Part shown: piece after piece, positions 7,353-16,397 of the stretch
Layout: each line of letters begins with the position of its first letter
How positions within the stretch are numbered: the first letter of the stretch is position 1
Source of the DNA: Pseudomonas multiresinivorans
Lineage (GTDB): Bacteria > Pseudomonadota > Gammaproteobacteria > Pseudomonadales > Pseudomonadaceae
Direction of reading: 5' to 3'
Assembly: GCF_012971725.1 (NCBI RefSeq)
Contig: NZ_CP048833.1
Coordinates: forward strand, 6,014,001-6,078,000
Length of the DNA stretch: 64,000 nt
Position numbers and translations under genes: made by a program
Notes under the pieces: generated by a model
Seen by the model: the letters and a program-made list of their open reading frames with translations, nothing else
What the model was told of the DNA's origin: nothing
Database searches by the model: none

Positions 7353-9422
7353 TCAGCGATTCTGGTGCGCGTTGACGAACTGCCGGCAGCGCTCGCTGCG
7401 CGGGCGCGAGAAGACTTCCTCGGGCGTTCCCTCCTCCTCGATCAGACCCTTGTGCAGGAACGCCACATGGCTCGACACGTCGCGGGCGAAAGCCATCTCG
7501 TGGGTGACCAGGATCATGGTCCGCCCCTCTTCGGCCAGCGAGCGGATCACCCGCAGCACTTCGCCCACCAGCTCCGGGTCCAGCGCCGAGGTCGGTTCGT
7601 CGAACAGCATCACTTTCGGCCGCACGGCCAGGGCGCGGGCGATGGCGACGCGTTGCTGCTGGCCGCCGGAAAGGAACGCCGGGTATTCGTGGCGTTTCTC
7701 CGCCAGGCCGACACGTTCCAGCAACGCCTCAGCACGCTCGCGGGCCTCAGCCTTGCTCTCGTGGAGGACGAAGGTCGGTGCTTCGATCAGGTTCTCCAGC
7801 ACGGTGCGGTGCGGCCACAGGTTGAAGCTCTGGAACACCATGCCCAGCTGCGAGCGGATACGGGTGAGCTGCTTCTGGTCAGCCACCATCGGCTCGCCCT
7901 GGCGGCTCTGGGCCAGACGGATGGTTTCGCCATTGACGGTGACCGAGCCCTGGTTGGGAATCTCCAGCATGTTGATGCAGCGCAGCAGGGTGCTCTTGCC
8001 CGAGCCGCTGGCGCCGATCAGCGAGATCACCTCGCCCTCGCGGGCCGACAGCGATACGCCCTTGAGCACCTCGAAGTCGCCGAAGCGCTTGTGGATATCG
8101 CGCACTTCGATGACAGGCCTGGCGGCGGGCTGCTCTGCTTTTTGTAGGAGCGAGCTTGCTCGCGAACCAACCTCCGCACCAGAAACATCAAGAGCGTTCG
8201 CGAGCAATGGCTGAGGCGCCCCCCTCGCTCCTACAGTTGATTCGGCACGAGCGGGGAGGGACTCGACGAAGCGAATGATCCGCGCACAGGCCTCCGCCAT
8301 GCTCTCGTCGCTCAACCCGAAGGACAGCCGCACGAAGCCTTCCGCCTGCGGGCCGAAGGCCGCCGCGTCGAGCACCGAAACACCGGTGGCATGGAACAGT
8401 TGCCAGGAGAAATCCAGCGAGCTGAGGCCGGTGTCGCGCACGTCGACCATGACGAACATGCCGGCTTCGGGCGACAGGACCTTCACCCGCGGGCAATCGC
8501 TCAGCGCCGCCACCACCAGGTCGCGGCGACGGCGGTAGATCTCGCGCATCGACGCCACCACTTCGTCGTGGCGCTCTACGGCGACGCGGGCGGCTTCCTG
8601 GATGAAGCCCGGCAGGCCGTAGAACATGTTCAGCGCGAGGTTTTCCAGGTGCCCGACCAGAACCTCGTTGGCGACTATCCAGCCGGCGCGCCAGCCAGTC
8701 ATTGCGTGGGATTTCGACAGGCTGCCGATGCTCAGGGTGCGCTCGGCCATGCCCGGCAGCGCGGCGAAGCTCTGGTGTTCGCGCTCGAAGGTCAGGCCCT
8801 CGTAGACCTCGTCGACCACCACCCAGAGGTCGCGAGCCTCGGCCAGCGCGGCAATGGCCAGCAACTCGTCGCGGTCCAGCACGACGCCGGTGGGGTTGCT
8901 CGGGTTGGCGAGGAAGATCGCCTTGGTGCGCGGAGTGATCGCTGCGGCGATATCGGCAGCCAGTGGACGGAAGCCGTTTTCCGGACGGGTCGGAACCCCG
9001 ACCAGCACGGCGCCGGTGGCTTTCAACGTGGCTTCGTAGGTGACGTAGACCGGGTCGAAGGTGATGACCTCGTCGCCCGTCTCCAGCAGGCACATCGCGG
9101 CGGCGAACAGGCCGTTCTGCGCTCCGGCGACCACGATGATGTTCTCGGCGGCCACCTTTTGGCCGAATCGTCGCTCATGCAGCGCAGCGATCGCCTGGCG
9201 CAGCTCAGGCTTACCGGCCACGTCGCTGTAGTGCGTATCACCGGCACGCAGCGAAGTGACGGCGGCTTCGGTGATGAAGTCCGGGGTGGCGAAATCGGGA
9301 TCGCCGACGCTGAGCACTATCACGTCGCGGCCGGCGCGCTGGGCGGCGATGGCGGCGTAGTGAATGTCCCAGGCGGCGACGCCGGGTCCGACCATCCTGT
9401 CCACAAGCGACGAATAACGCAT
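7353..9422 (-). CDS. PLP aminotransferase fused to amino acid ABC ATPase
   Basis: A 689-residue two-domain protein. Residues 1-395 are a class I/II aminotransferase with NPSNPTG (173-179), VVDEVYE and the PLP lysine K237 in SLSKSHAMTGWRAGW. Residues 437-689 are an ABC ATPase of the HisP/GlnQ type with Walker A GASGSGKS (470-477), the signature LSGGQQQR and Walker B VMLFDEPTSALD. The linker (about 397-427) is encoded by a REPIN (8144-8234), and the frame stays open through it. No ATG, GTG or properly placed TTG start with a ribosome site precedes the ATPase domain (the codon before IEV is GTC), so translation as one chain looks required. The ATPase should power the permeases downstream. Confidence 0.85.
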   Translation of the reverse strand: MRYSSLVDRMVGPGVAAWDIHYAAIAAQRAGRDVIVLSVGDPDFATPDFITEAAVTSLRAGDTHYSDVAGKPELRQAIAALHERRFGQKVAAENIIVVAGAQNGLFAAAMCLLETGDEVITFDPVYVTYEATLKATGAVLVGVPTRPENGFRPLAADIAAAITPRTKAIFLANPSNPTGVVLDRDELLAIAALAEARDLWVVVDEVYEGLTFEREHQSFAALPGMAERTLSIGSLSKSHAMTGWRAGWIVANEVLVGHLENLALNMFYGLPGFIQEAARVAVERHDEVVASMREIYRRRRDLVVAALSDCPRVKVLSPEAGMFVMVDVRDTGLSSLDFSWQLFHATGVSVLDAAAFGPQAEGFVRLSFGLSDESMAEACARIIRFVESLPARAESTVGARGAPQPLLANALDVSGAEVGSRASSLLQKAEQPAARPVIEVRDIHKRFGDFEVLKGVSLSAREGEVISLIGASGSGKSTLLRCINMLEIPNQGSVTVNGETIRLAQSRQGEPMVADQKQLTRIRSQLGMVFQSFNLWPHRTVLENLIEAPTFVLHESKAEARERAEALLERVGLAEKRHEYPAFLSGGQQQRVAIARALAVRPKVMLFDEPTSALDPELVGEVLRVIRSLAEEGRTMILVTHEMAFARDVSSHVAFLHKGLIEEEGTPEEVFSRPRSERCRQFVNAHQNR
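8144..8234. repeat. REPIN (family A) inside a coding sequence
   Basis: One arm (8144-8164) is a normal family A REP. The other arm, read on the minus strand from 8234, is GTAGGAGCGAG, then about 16 extra bases beginning GGGGGCGCC, then TTGCTCGCGAA. The element is translated as the linker of the aminotransferase-ATPase fusion. Confidence 0.85.
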
Positions 9423-9496
9423 GCAAGGGCCTCATCCGAATGACGGAATGTCCTGCAGAAGGGTCCGCAGGAGCGTTGGGCCACCATAGCCAAGGA

Positions 9497-9510
9497 TGAA
9501 CGAGTGTTCA
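9497..9510. promoter_or_regulatory. candidate TetR-type operator
   Basis: The inverted repeat TGAAC-GAGT-GTTCA lies 75 bases upstream of the aminotransferase-ATPase start. Its shape is typical of TetR-family operators. The local TetR gene at 4261 is the obvious candidate, but no second copy was seen in that gene's own upstream region. Confidence 0.4.
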
Positions 9511-9622
9511 ACAGCGTTTTCCGACATCAGACATGTCGTTTTCAGACCGTTCACTCACCTCCCTCCCATCTTCGGGTGTTGCTTGTCGCATGTTCGACCG
9601 ACGAACGGAATCACGACATCCA

Positions 9623-9656
9623 CTTAACGGCTTCTTAACGATCGCCCCCGTAGCGT
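9623..9656 (+). promoter_or_regulatory. PmrA box and promoter of arn operon
   Basis: Two direct half-sites CTTAAC-N5-CTTAAC (9623-9628 and 9634-9639) match the PmrA/BasR response-regulator consensus. A possible -10 (TAGCGT, 9651-9656) follows at the distance expected when the PmrA box replaces the -35. This predicts induction by low Mg2+ or cationic peptides through PmrAB. Confidence 0.8.
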
Positions 9657-9700
9657 TTACACATCTTGAAACAGTGCCGCCACGGCCTTTGGAACACCAC

Positions 9701-10840
9701 ATGGAAACGCCCTTCCTCCCCTTCTCCCGTCCCAGCATCGGTGAAGAAGAGATCCAGGCAGTCAACGAAGTCCTGCGTTCGGGCTGGATCACCACCGGGC
9801 CGAAGAACCATGAACTGGAACAACGCTTCGCCGAGTCCATCGGTTGCCGTCACGCGGTCGCGCTGTCGTCGGCCACCGGCGGCATGCACCTGGCGCTGCT
9901 GGCCCTGGGCATCGGCCCGGGCGACGAGGTGATCACCCCGTCGCAGACCTGGGTCTCCACCGTCAACATGATCAGCCTGCTGGGCGCCACGCCGGTGTTC
10001 GTCGATGTCGACCGTGACACCCTGATGACCGACGCCGCGCGCATCGAAGCCGCAATCACCCCGCGCACCCGTGCCATCATTCCGGTGCACTACGCCGGCG
10101 CGGCCTGCGACATGGACCCGATCGACGAGCTGGCCCTGCGCCGAGGCATCCCGGTGATCGAGGACGCCGCACACGCCGCCGGCACCTTCTACCGCGGCCG
10201 TCCGGTGGGCCAGCGCGGCACCGCGATCTTCTCCTTCCACGCGATCAAGAACCTCACCTGCGCCGAGGGCGCCATGTTCGTCACCGACGACGAGGCCCTG
10301 GCCAACCGCGTGCGCACCCTGAAGTTCCACGGTCTGGGCGTGGACGCCTACGACCGCCTGACCCATGGCCGCAAGCCGCAGGCACAGGTAGTGGAACCGG
10401 GCTTCAAGTACAACCTCACCGATATCAACGCCGCCATCGCCCTGGTGCAGTTGCCCAGGCTCGAAGCGATAAACGCCCGCCGCGCCGAACTGGCCGCCGG
10501 CTACGCCGGTCGCCTGGCGCACCTGCCGGTGCAACCGCTGGCGCTGCCGGACTACCCGCAGCACCACGCCTGGCACCTGTACGTCCTGCGCATCGACCAG
10601 GAGCGCTGCGGCATCGACCGCGACGCCTTCATGCAGGGTCTGCAGGAGCGCGGCATCGGCAGCGGCATCCACTTCATCGGCAGCCACCTGCACAGCTACT
10701 ACCGCCAGCGCTACCCGGATGTGCACCTGCCCAACACCGAGTGGAACGCCTCGCGGATCGTCTCCATCCCGCTGTTCCCCGACATGACCCAGGCCGACCA
10801 GGACCGCGTGGTCGACGCCATCGAAACCCTGCTTCGGTAA
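9701..10840 (+). CDS. arnB: UDP-Ara4O aminotransferase ArnB
   Basis: PLP enzyme that converts UDP-4-keto-pentose to UDP-4-amino-4-deoxy-L-arabinose in the cytoplasm. It belongs to the DegT/DnrJ/EryC1 family, has 379 residues of normal length, and carries the PLP lysine K183 in FSFHAIKNLTCAEGA. The ATG at 9701 is chosen because METPFLPFSRPSIGEEE matches the family N-terminus; the open frame upstream runs through the PmrA box. It is the first gene of the arnBCADTEF-ugd operon; arnC follows after 7 bases. Confidence 0.95.
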   Translation: METPFLPFSRPSIGEEEIQAVNEVLRSGWITTGPKNHELEQRFAESIGCRHAVALSSATGGMHLALLALGIGPGDEVITPSQTWVSTVNMISLLGATPVFVDVDRDTLMTDAARIEAAITPRTRAIIPVHYAGAACDMDPIDELALRRGIPVIEDAAHAAGTFYRGRPVGQRGTAIFSFHAIKNLTCAEGAMFVTDDEALANRVRTLKFHGLGVDAYDRLTHGRKPQAQVVEPGFKYNLTDINAAIALVQLPRLEAINARRAELAAGYAGRLAHLPVQPLALPDYPQHHAWHLYVLRIDQERCGIDRDAFMQGLQERGIGSGIHFIGSHLHSYYRQRYPDVHLPNTEWNASRIVSIPLFPDMTQADQDRVVDAIETLLR

Positions 10841-10847
10841 CGCCACC

Positions 10848-11852
10848 GTGAAAGCCTATCCGATCAACCGTGTGTCCATCGTCATCCCGGTGTACAACGA
10901 AGAGGCCAGCCTCCCTGAGCTGCTGCGCCGTACCACCGCCGCCTGCGAACAACTGGGCCGCGACTACGAGATCGTGCTGATCGACGACGGCAGCCGCGAC
11001 AGCTCCGCCGACCTGCTCCAGGAAGCCGCCGAAGCGCCCGGCAGCCACGTGGTGGCGGTGATCCTCAACCGCAACTACGGCCAGCACGCGGCGATCATGG
11101 CCGGCTTCGAGCAATGCCAGGGCGACCTGGTGATCACCCTCGACGCCGACCTGCAGAACCCGCCGGAGGAAATCCCGCGCCTGGTCGCAGAAGCCGCCAA
11201 GGGCTACGACGTGGTCGGCAGCGTGCGCCAGCAACGCCAGGACTCCGCCCTGCGCCGCTGGCCGTCGAAGCTGATCAACCTCGCCGTGCAGCGCTCCACC
11301 GGCGTGGCGATGAACGACTACGGCTGCATGCTGCGCGCTTATCGCGCGAGCATCGTCAAGGCGATGCTCGCCTGCCGCGAGCGCAGCACCTTCATCCCGA
11401 TCCTGGCCAACAGCTTCGCCCGCCACACCAGCGAGATTCATGTCGCCCACGCCGAGCGCGAGCACGGTGAATCGAAGTACGACTTCCTGCGCCTGATCAA
11501 CCTGATGTTCGACCTGGTCACCTGCATGACCACCTCGCCGCTGCGCCTGCTGTCCTTCGTCGGCGGCGGCATGGCGGTCGCCGGCTTCGCCTTCGCCCTG
11601 ATGCTGCTGGTGCTGCGCCTGCTGTTCGGCGCCGCCTGGGCCGGCCACGGCGTGTTCGTGCTGTTCGCCGTGCTGTTCATGTTCACTGGCGTGCAACTGG
11701 TCGGCATGGGCCTGCTCGGCGAGTACCTGGGCCGCATGTACAACGACGTACGCGCCCGCCCCCGCTTCTTCATCGAGCGCATCGTCCGCGCCGACGCACC
11801 GCGCCCGCAGCTTTCCTCTTCCTCCCCTTCTTTCGAGTCCATCCAGCCATGA
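10848..11852 (+). CDS. arnC: undecaprenyl-phosphate Ara4FN transferase ArnC
   Basis: Family 2 glycosyltransferase that moves the formylated aminoarabinose from UDP to undecaprenyl phosphate at the inner membrane. It has 334 residues. The N-terminal GT-A fold shows VSIVIPVYNEE and the metal-binding region TLDADLQNPPEE; two transmembrane helices lie near the C-terminus (about residues 235-300). The start is GTG. Its stop overlaps the arnA start by 4 bases (ATGA), implying translational coupling. Confidence 0.95.
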   Translation: MKAYPINRVSIVIPVYNEEASLPELLRRTTAACEQLGRDYEIVLIDDGSRDSSADLLQEAAEAPGSHVVAVILNRNYGQHAAIMAGFEQCQGDLVITLDADLQNPPEEIPRLVAEAAKGYDVVGSVRQQRQDSALRRWPSKLINLAVQRSTGVAMNDYGCMLRAYRASIVKAMLACRERSTFIPILANSFARHTSEIHVAHAEREHGESKYDFLRLINLMFDLVTCMTTSPLRLLSFVGGGMAVAGFAFALMLLVLRLLFGAAWAGHGVFVLFAVLFMFTGVQLVGMGLLGEYLGRMYNDVRARPRFFIERIVRADAPRPQLSSSSPSFESIQP

Positions 11853-13870
11853 CCCAGCAGACCATCGTCTTCGCCTACCACGACTTCGGCTGCGCCGGCA
11901 TCGAGGCACTGCTCGCCGCCGGTTACCAGATCTACGCCGTCTTCACCCACGCCGACGATCCCAAGGAGAACCGTTTCTACGGATCGGTAGCCCAGCTCTG
12001 CGCACGCCTGGGCATCCCGGTGCATGCCCCGGAAGACGTCAACCATCCGCTGTGGGTCGCGCGCATCCGAGAACTGCAGCCGCAGTACATCTTCTCCTTC
12101 TACTACCGCCACCTGCTCAGCGAAGAGCTGCTGGCCTGCGCCGCCAAGGGCGCCTACAACCTGCATGGCTCGCTGCTGCCGCGCTACCGTGGCCGCGCCC
12201 CGGCCAACTGGGTGCTGGTCAACGGCGAGAGCGAGACCGGCGTGACCCTGCACCGCATGGTCAAGCGCGCCGATGCCGGCGGCATCCTCGCCCAGCAGAG
12301 CGTCGCCATCGGCCCGGACGACACCGCACTGGTGCTGCACGGCAAGCTGCGCGAAGCCACCCGCGAGCTGCTCGCCTCCGCCCTGCCCCGCCTGGCTCGG
12401 GGTGAGCTGCAGGAAGTCGCCCAGGACGAATCCCGCGCCAGCTACTTCGGTCGCCGCACCCCGGCGGACGGCCAGCTCGACTGGAAGCGCCCTGCCAGCG
12501 AACTGCACAACCTGGTCCGCGCCGTGACCCAGCCGTACCCCGGCGCCTTCGCCCCGGTGGGCGATCGCAAGCTGATCGTCTGGAGCTCGCGCGTGGTCGC
12601 CGGCAACAACGGCCTGCCGGCCGGCTCGGTCCTGTCGGTCGACCCGCTGCGCATCGCCTGCGGTGCTGACTCGCTGGAAATCCTCTCCGGCCAGCAGGGC
12701 GACAGCGGCTTGTTCCTCGCCGGTCCGCAGCTGGCCCGCGAAATGGGCCTGGTGGACGGCTCGCGCCTGCACGGCGCCAGCGGCAAGCCCAAGCGCAAGA
12801 CCCGCGTACTGATCCTCGGCGTCAACGGCTTCATCGGCAACCACCTCTCCGAGCGCCTGCTGCGCGACGGCAACTACGAGGTCTACGGCCTGGACATCGG
12901 CTCCGACGCCATCGAACGCCTGAAAGGCAACCCGGACTTCCACTTCGTAGAAGGCGACATCAGCATCCACACCGAGTGGATCGAGTACCACATCAAGAAG
13001 TGCGACGTGGTCCTGCCGCTGGTAGCCATCGCCACGCCCATCGAATACACCCGCAACCCGCTGCGCGTGTTCGAGCTGGACTTCGAGGAAAACCTCAAGC
13101 TGGTCCGCTACTGCGTGAAGTACAACAAGCGCGTGATCTTCCCGTCCACCTCCGAGGTGTACGGCATGTGCACCGACGCCAACTTCGACGAAGACAAGTC
13201 CAACCTGATCGTCGGCCCGATCAACAAGCAGCGCTGGATCTACTCGGTCTCCAAGCAGTTGCTCGACCGCGTTATCTGGGCTTACGGCCAGAAGGGCCTG
13301 AAGTTCACCCTGTTCCGTCCGTTCAACTGGATGGGCCCGCGCCTGGACCGCCTGGACTCGGCGCGCATCGGCAGCTCCCGCGCCATCACCCAGCTGATCC
13401 TGCACCTGGTGGAAGGCACGCCGATCCGCCTGGTCGACGGCGGCGAGCAGAAGCGCTGCTTCACCGACGTGGACGACGGCATCGAGGCGCTGGCGCGGAT
13501 CATCGACAACGAAGGCAGCAGCTGCGACGGTCAGATCGTCAACATCGGCAACCCGGACAACGAAGCCAGCATCCGCCAGCTGGGCGAAGAACTGCTGCGC
13601 CAGTTCGAGGCGCACCCGCTGCGCGACCAGTTCCCGCCGTTTGCCGGCTTCCGCGAAGTGGAAAGCCGCAGCTTCTACGGCGACGGCTACCAGGACGTGT
13701 CGCACCGCAAGCCGAGCATCGAGAACGCCCGTCGCCTGCTGAACTGGCAGCCGAGCGTGGAACTCTCCGCCACCATCGGCAAGACCCTGGACTTCTTCCT
13801 CCGCGAAGCTCTGGCCGAACGTGCCGGCGGGGTTCCCCACGCCTTCCCGCTGAAGAAAAGCATCGCCTGA
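11849..13870 (+). CDS. arnA: bifunctional formyltransferase/UDP-GlcA decarboxylase ArnA
   Basis: Two-domain enzyme of 673 residues, slightly longer than the ~660 usual in the family. The N-terminal domain is a 10-formyl-THF-dependent formyltransferase with active-site N104 and H106 in YNLHGSLLPRYRGRAP. The C-terminal half, from about residue 325 (GVNGFIGNHL), is a short-chain dehydrogenase-like UDP-glucuronate oxidative decarboxylase. It acts twice in the pathway, making UDP-Ara4O and later formylating UDP-Ara4N. It overlaps arnC by 4 bases and arnD by 1 base. Confidence 0.96.
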   Translation: MTQQTIVFAYHDFGCAGIEALLAAGYQIYAVFTHADDPKENRFYGSVAQLCARLGIPVHAPEDVNHPLWVARIRELQPQYIFSFYYRHLLSEELLACAAKGAYNLHGSLLPRYRGRAPANWVLVNGESETGVTLHRMVKRADAGGILAQQSVAIGPDDTALVLHGKLREATRELLASALPRLARGELQEVAQDESRASYFGRRTPADGQLDWKRPASELHNLVRAVTQPYPGAFAPVGDRKLIVWSSRVVAGNNGLPAGSVLSVDPLRIACGADSLEILSGQQGDSGLFLAGPQLAREMGLVDGSRLHGASGKPKRKTRVLILGVNGFIGNHLSERLLRDGNYEVYGLDIGSDAIERLKGNPDFHFVEGDISIHTEWIEYHIKKCDVVLPLVAIATPIEYTRNPLRVFELDFEENLKLVRYCVKYNKRVIFPSTSEVYGMCTDANFDEDKSNLIVGPINKQRWIYSVSKQLLDRVIWAYGQKGLKFTLFRPFNWMGPRLDRLDSARIGSSRAITQLILHLVEGTPIRLVDGGEQKRCFTDVDDGIEALARIIDNEGSSCDGQIVNIGNPDNEASIRQLGEELLRQFEAHPLRDQFPPFAGFREVESRSFYGDGYQDVSHRKPSIENARRLLNWQPSVELSATIGKTLDFFLREALAERAGGVPHAFPLKKSIA

Positions 13871-14754
13871 TGAGAGCAGGACTGCGTATCGACGTCGACA
13901 CCTACCGCGGCACCCGTGACGGCGTGCCGCGGCTGCTGGACATGCTCGACGAGGCCGAGGTGAAGGCGACCTTCTTCTTCAGCGTCGGCCCCGACAACAT
14001 GGGGCGCCACCTGTGGCGCCTGATCCGCCCGCAGTTCCTGTGGAAGATGCTGCGCTCCAACGCCGCCGGTCTGTATGGCTGGGACATCCTGCTGGCCGGC
14101 ACCGCCTGGCCGGGCAAGCCGATCGGCCGCGACCTGGGCCACCTGATGCGGCGCGCCCAGGACGCCGGCCACGAAGTCGGCCTGCACGCCTGGGACCACC
14201 ACGGCTGGCAGGCCAACGCCGGCCGCTGGAGCGCCCAGCAACTCGAACAGCAGATCCGCCGTGGCGTCGACACCCTCGCCGACATCCTCGGCAACCCGGT
14301 GGAGTGCTCGGCGGTGGCCGGCTGGCGCGCCGACGAACGCACCGTGGAAGCCAAGGAGCGCTTCGGCTTTCGCTACAACAGCGATTGCCGCGGCCGCTCG
14401 CTGTTCCGCCCGCGCCTGGCCGACGGTCGCGCCGGCACCCCGCAGATCCCGGTAGACATGCCCACCTTCGACGAGGTCGTCGGCCCGCAAGTGGCGCCGT
14501 CCGCCTTCAATGACTACATCCTTTCCCGCTTCGACATGGACGCCTTGAACGTGTACACCATTCACGCCGAGGTCGAGGGCATTCTCATGGCCCACGACTT
14601 CCGCCGCTTGCTGGCCCAGGCACGGGCCGGCGGCATCCGCTTCGTCCCGCTGGGCCGGCTGCTGCCGGACGACCCGACCACCCTGCCCGTCGCCAGCCTG
14701 GTGCGTGGCGAACTGGCTGGCCGCGAAGGCTGGCTGGGGGTGCAGCACGCATGA
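13870..14754 (+). CDS. arnD: Ara4FN-undecaprenyl-phosphate deformylase ArnD
   Basis: A 294-residue polysaccharide deacetylase-like (NodB fold) enzyme that removes the formyl group from undecaprenyl-phosphate-Ara4FN. Metal-site motifs are visible as LRIDVDT near the N-terminus and GLHAWDHHGW in the middle. The start overlaps the arnA stop (TGATG), and the stop overlaps the arnT start (ATGA). Confidence 0.95.
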   Translation: MRAGLRIDVDTYRGTRDGVPRLLDMLDEAEVKATFFFSVGPDNMGRHLWRLIRPQFLWKMLRSNAAGLYGWDILLAGTAWPGKPIGRDLGHLMRRAQDAGHEVGLHAWDHHGWQANAGRWSAQQLEQQIRRGVDTLADILGNPVECSAVAGWRADERTVEAKERFGFRYNSDCRGRSLFRPRLADGRAGTPQIPVDMPTFDEVVGPQVAPSAFNDYILSRFDMDALNVYTIHAEVEGILMAHDFRRLLAQARAGGIRFVPLGRLLPDDPTTLPVASLVRGELAGREGWLGVQHA

Positions 14755-16397
14755 AGCGTCTGGCCTACCCGGCACTGCTCGCCGCCTTCGTCCTGTGCAT
14801 CCTGCTGCCAATGGCTTTCCACGGCCTGTGGATCCCGGACGAGTCGCGCAACGCACAGATCAGCCAGGCCATGCTGCAGAGCGGCGACTGGGTGTCCCCG
14901 CACCTGCTGGGCCTGCGCTACTTCGAGAAGCCTACCGGCGGCTACTGGCTGATCGCAGCCAGCCAAGCCGTGTTCGGGCAGAACCTGTTCGGCGTGCGCT
15001 TTGCCTCCGCACTGGTCACCGCGCTGAGTACCCTGCTGGTGATCCTGGTCGCCCGCCGCCTGTGGAACGACCCGCGCCGCACCTGGGCCGCCGGTCTGCT
15101 GTACCTGAGCTTCGGGTTGATCGCCGGGCAGGCCGGCTATGCCAACCTCGACCCGCAGTTCACCTTCTGCGTGAACCTCAGCCTCGCTGCCCTGTGGTTC
15201 GCTTTCGATGCCAGTACCACGCGCGGGCGCCTGGCTGCCTGGAGCCTGCTGGGGGCCGCCTGCGCCTTCGGCTTCATGACCAAGGGCTTCCTCGCCTTCC
15301 TGTTGCCGGTGATCGTCGGCCTGCCCTACGCCGTGCTGCAGAAACGCCGGGGCGAACTGCTGCGCTACGGCCCGCTGGCCGTGCTGGTGGCTGCGCTGGT
15401 CTGCGCGCCCTGGGTGCTGCTGATCCACGCCCGCGAGCCGGACTTCTGGGACTTCTTCTTCTGGAACGAGCACATCCGCCGCTTCGCCGCAGAAGACGCC
15501 CAACACGGCCGGCCGATCTGGTTCTTCGTCCCGCTGCTGTTCGCCAGCGCACTGCCCTGGGCCGTGCTGGTCTTCCCCGCACTGCGTAACGCAATCCAGG
15601 GCTGGCGCGACTCGAAGCTGCTGTTCCTGCTCCTGTGGTTCGTCATGCCCTTCCTGTTCTTCAGCCTGGCCAAGGGCAAGCTGCCGACCTACATCATGCC
15701 CTGCTTCGCCCCGCTCGCCCTGCTGATGGCCGACGCCCTCGGCCGCGCGTTGCAGCAGCACAGGCAAGTCGCCCTGAAACTCAACGGCGCGCTCAACCTG
15801 CTGCTGGGCAGCAGTGCGCTGGCCGGGCTGCTGTTCATGCAAGCACGGCACCCGCAGTACCACGACGAACTGCCCAGCGTGCTGATGGTTGCCCTGGTGT
15901 GCATCGTCTGGCTGCTGTCCGGCCTGCTGCAACTACTGCGCCCCACTCGCTTCTGGGCGGCGCCGGCCTTCGCAGCCTGGCTGCTGGTAGCCCTGGTGCC
16001 CAACGCGATGCCGAACAAGATGGTCAACAGCAAGATGCCCGACCAGTTCATCGCCGAGCATCTGGACCAGCTCAAGGACGCCCGCAGCCTGCTGAGCAAC
16101 GACCTGGGCGCCGCCACCGCGCTCGCCTGGCGTACCCGGCGCAGCGACATCACGCTGTTCAACACCGAAGGCGAGCTGAAGTTCGGCCTGGGCTACCCCG
16201 AAGGCCAGGGCCGCAGCATCCCGCCCGAGGGCATCCACGCGTGGATCGACCGCGCCCGCGCCGAGGGCTCCATCGGCGTGATCATGCGGGTCAACAGCGC
16301 CAGCGACGAAGCGGAACTGGCCATGCTGCCCAGCGACGCCATCAGCTACCGGCAGAACCACCTGGTGGTCCTGCTGATTCCGCAGGCCGCGCCATGA
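14751..16397 (+). CDS. arnT: lipid A Ara4N transferase ArnT
   Basis: Polytopic inner-membrane glycosyltransferase of 548 residues that attaches L-Ara4N to lipid A phosphates on the periplasmic face. The N-terminal two thirds contain about a dozen hydrophobic helices, with the acidic first periplasmic loop (IPDESRNAQI) and FEKPTGGYW typical of PMT/ArnT proteins. The C-terminal ~130 residues are a soluble periplasmic domain. It is the effector of polymyxin resistance in this operon. Confidence 0.95.
   Translation: MKRLAYPALLAAFVLCILLPMAFHGLWIPDESRNAQISQAMLQSGDWVSPHLLGLRYFEKPTGGYWLIAASQAVFGQNLFGVRFASALVTALSTLLVILVARRLWNDPRRTWAAGLLYLSFGLIAGQAGYANLDPQFTFCVNLSLAALWFAFDASTTRGRLAAWSLLGAACAFGFMTKGFLAFLLPVIVGLPYAVLQKRRGELLRYGPLAVLVAALVCAPWVLLIHAREPDFWDFFFWNEHIRRFAAEDAQHGRPIWFFVPLLFASALPWAVLVFPALRNAIQGWRDSKLLFLLLWFVMPFLFFSLAKGKLPTYIMPCFAPLALLMADALGRALQQHRQVALKLNGALNLLLGSSALAGLLFMQARHPQYHDELPSVLMVALVCIVWLLSGLLQLLRPTRFWAAPAFAAWLLVALVPNAMPNKMVNSKMPDQFIAEHLDQLKDARSLLSNDLGAATALAWRTRRSDITLFNTEGELKFGLGYPEGQGRSIPPEGIHAWIDRARAEGSIGVIMRVNSASDEAELAMLPSDAISYRQNHLVVLLIPQAAP

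Noticed and set aside
3142..9422. Assignment of the locus as ectoine degradation (doe genes)
   Set aside because: Only a deacylase-type gene fits; the ectoine hydrolase, dehydrogenase and AsnC-type regulator are absent.
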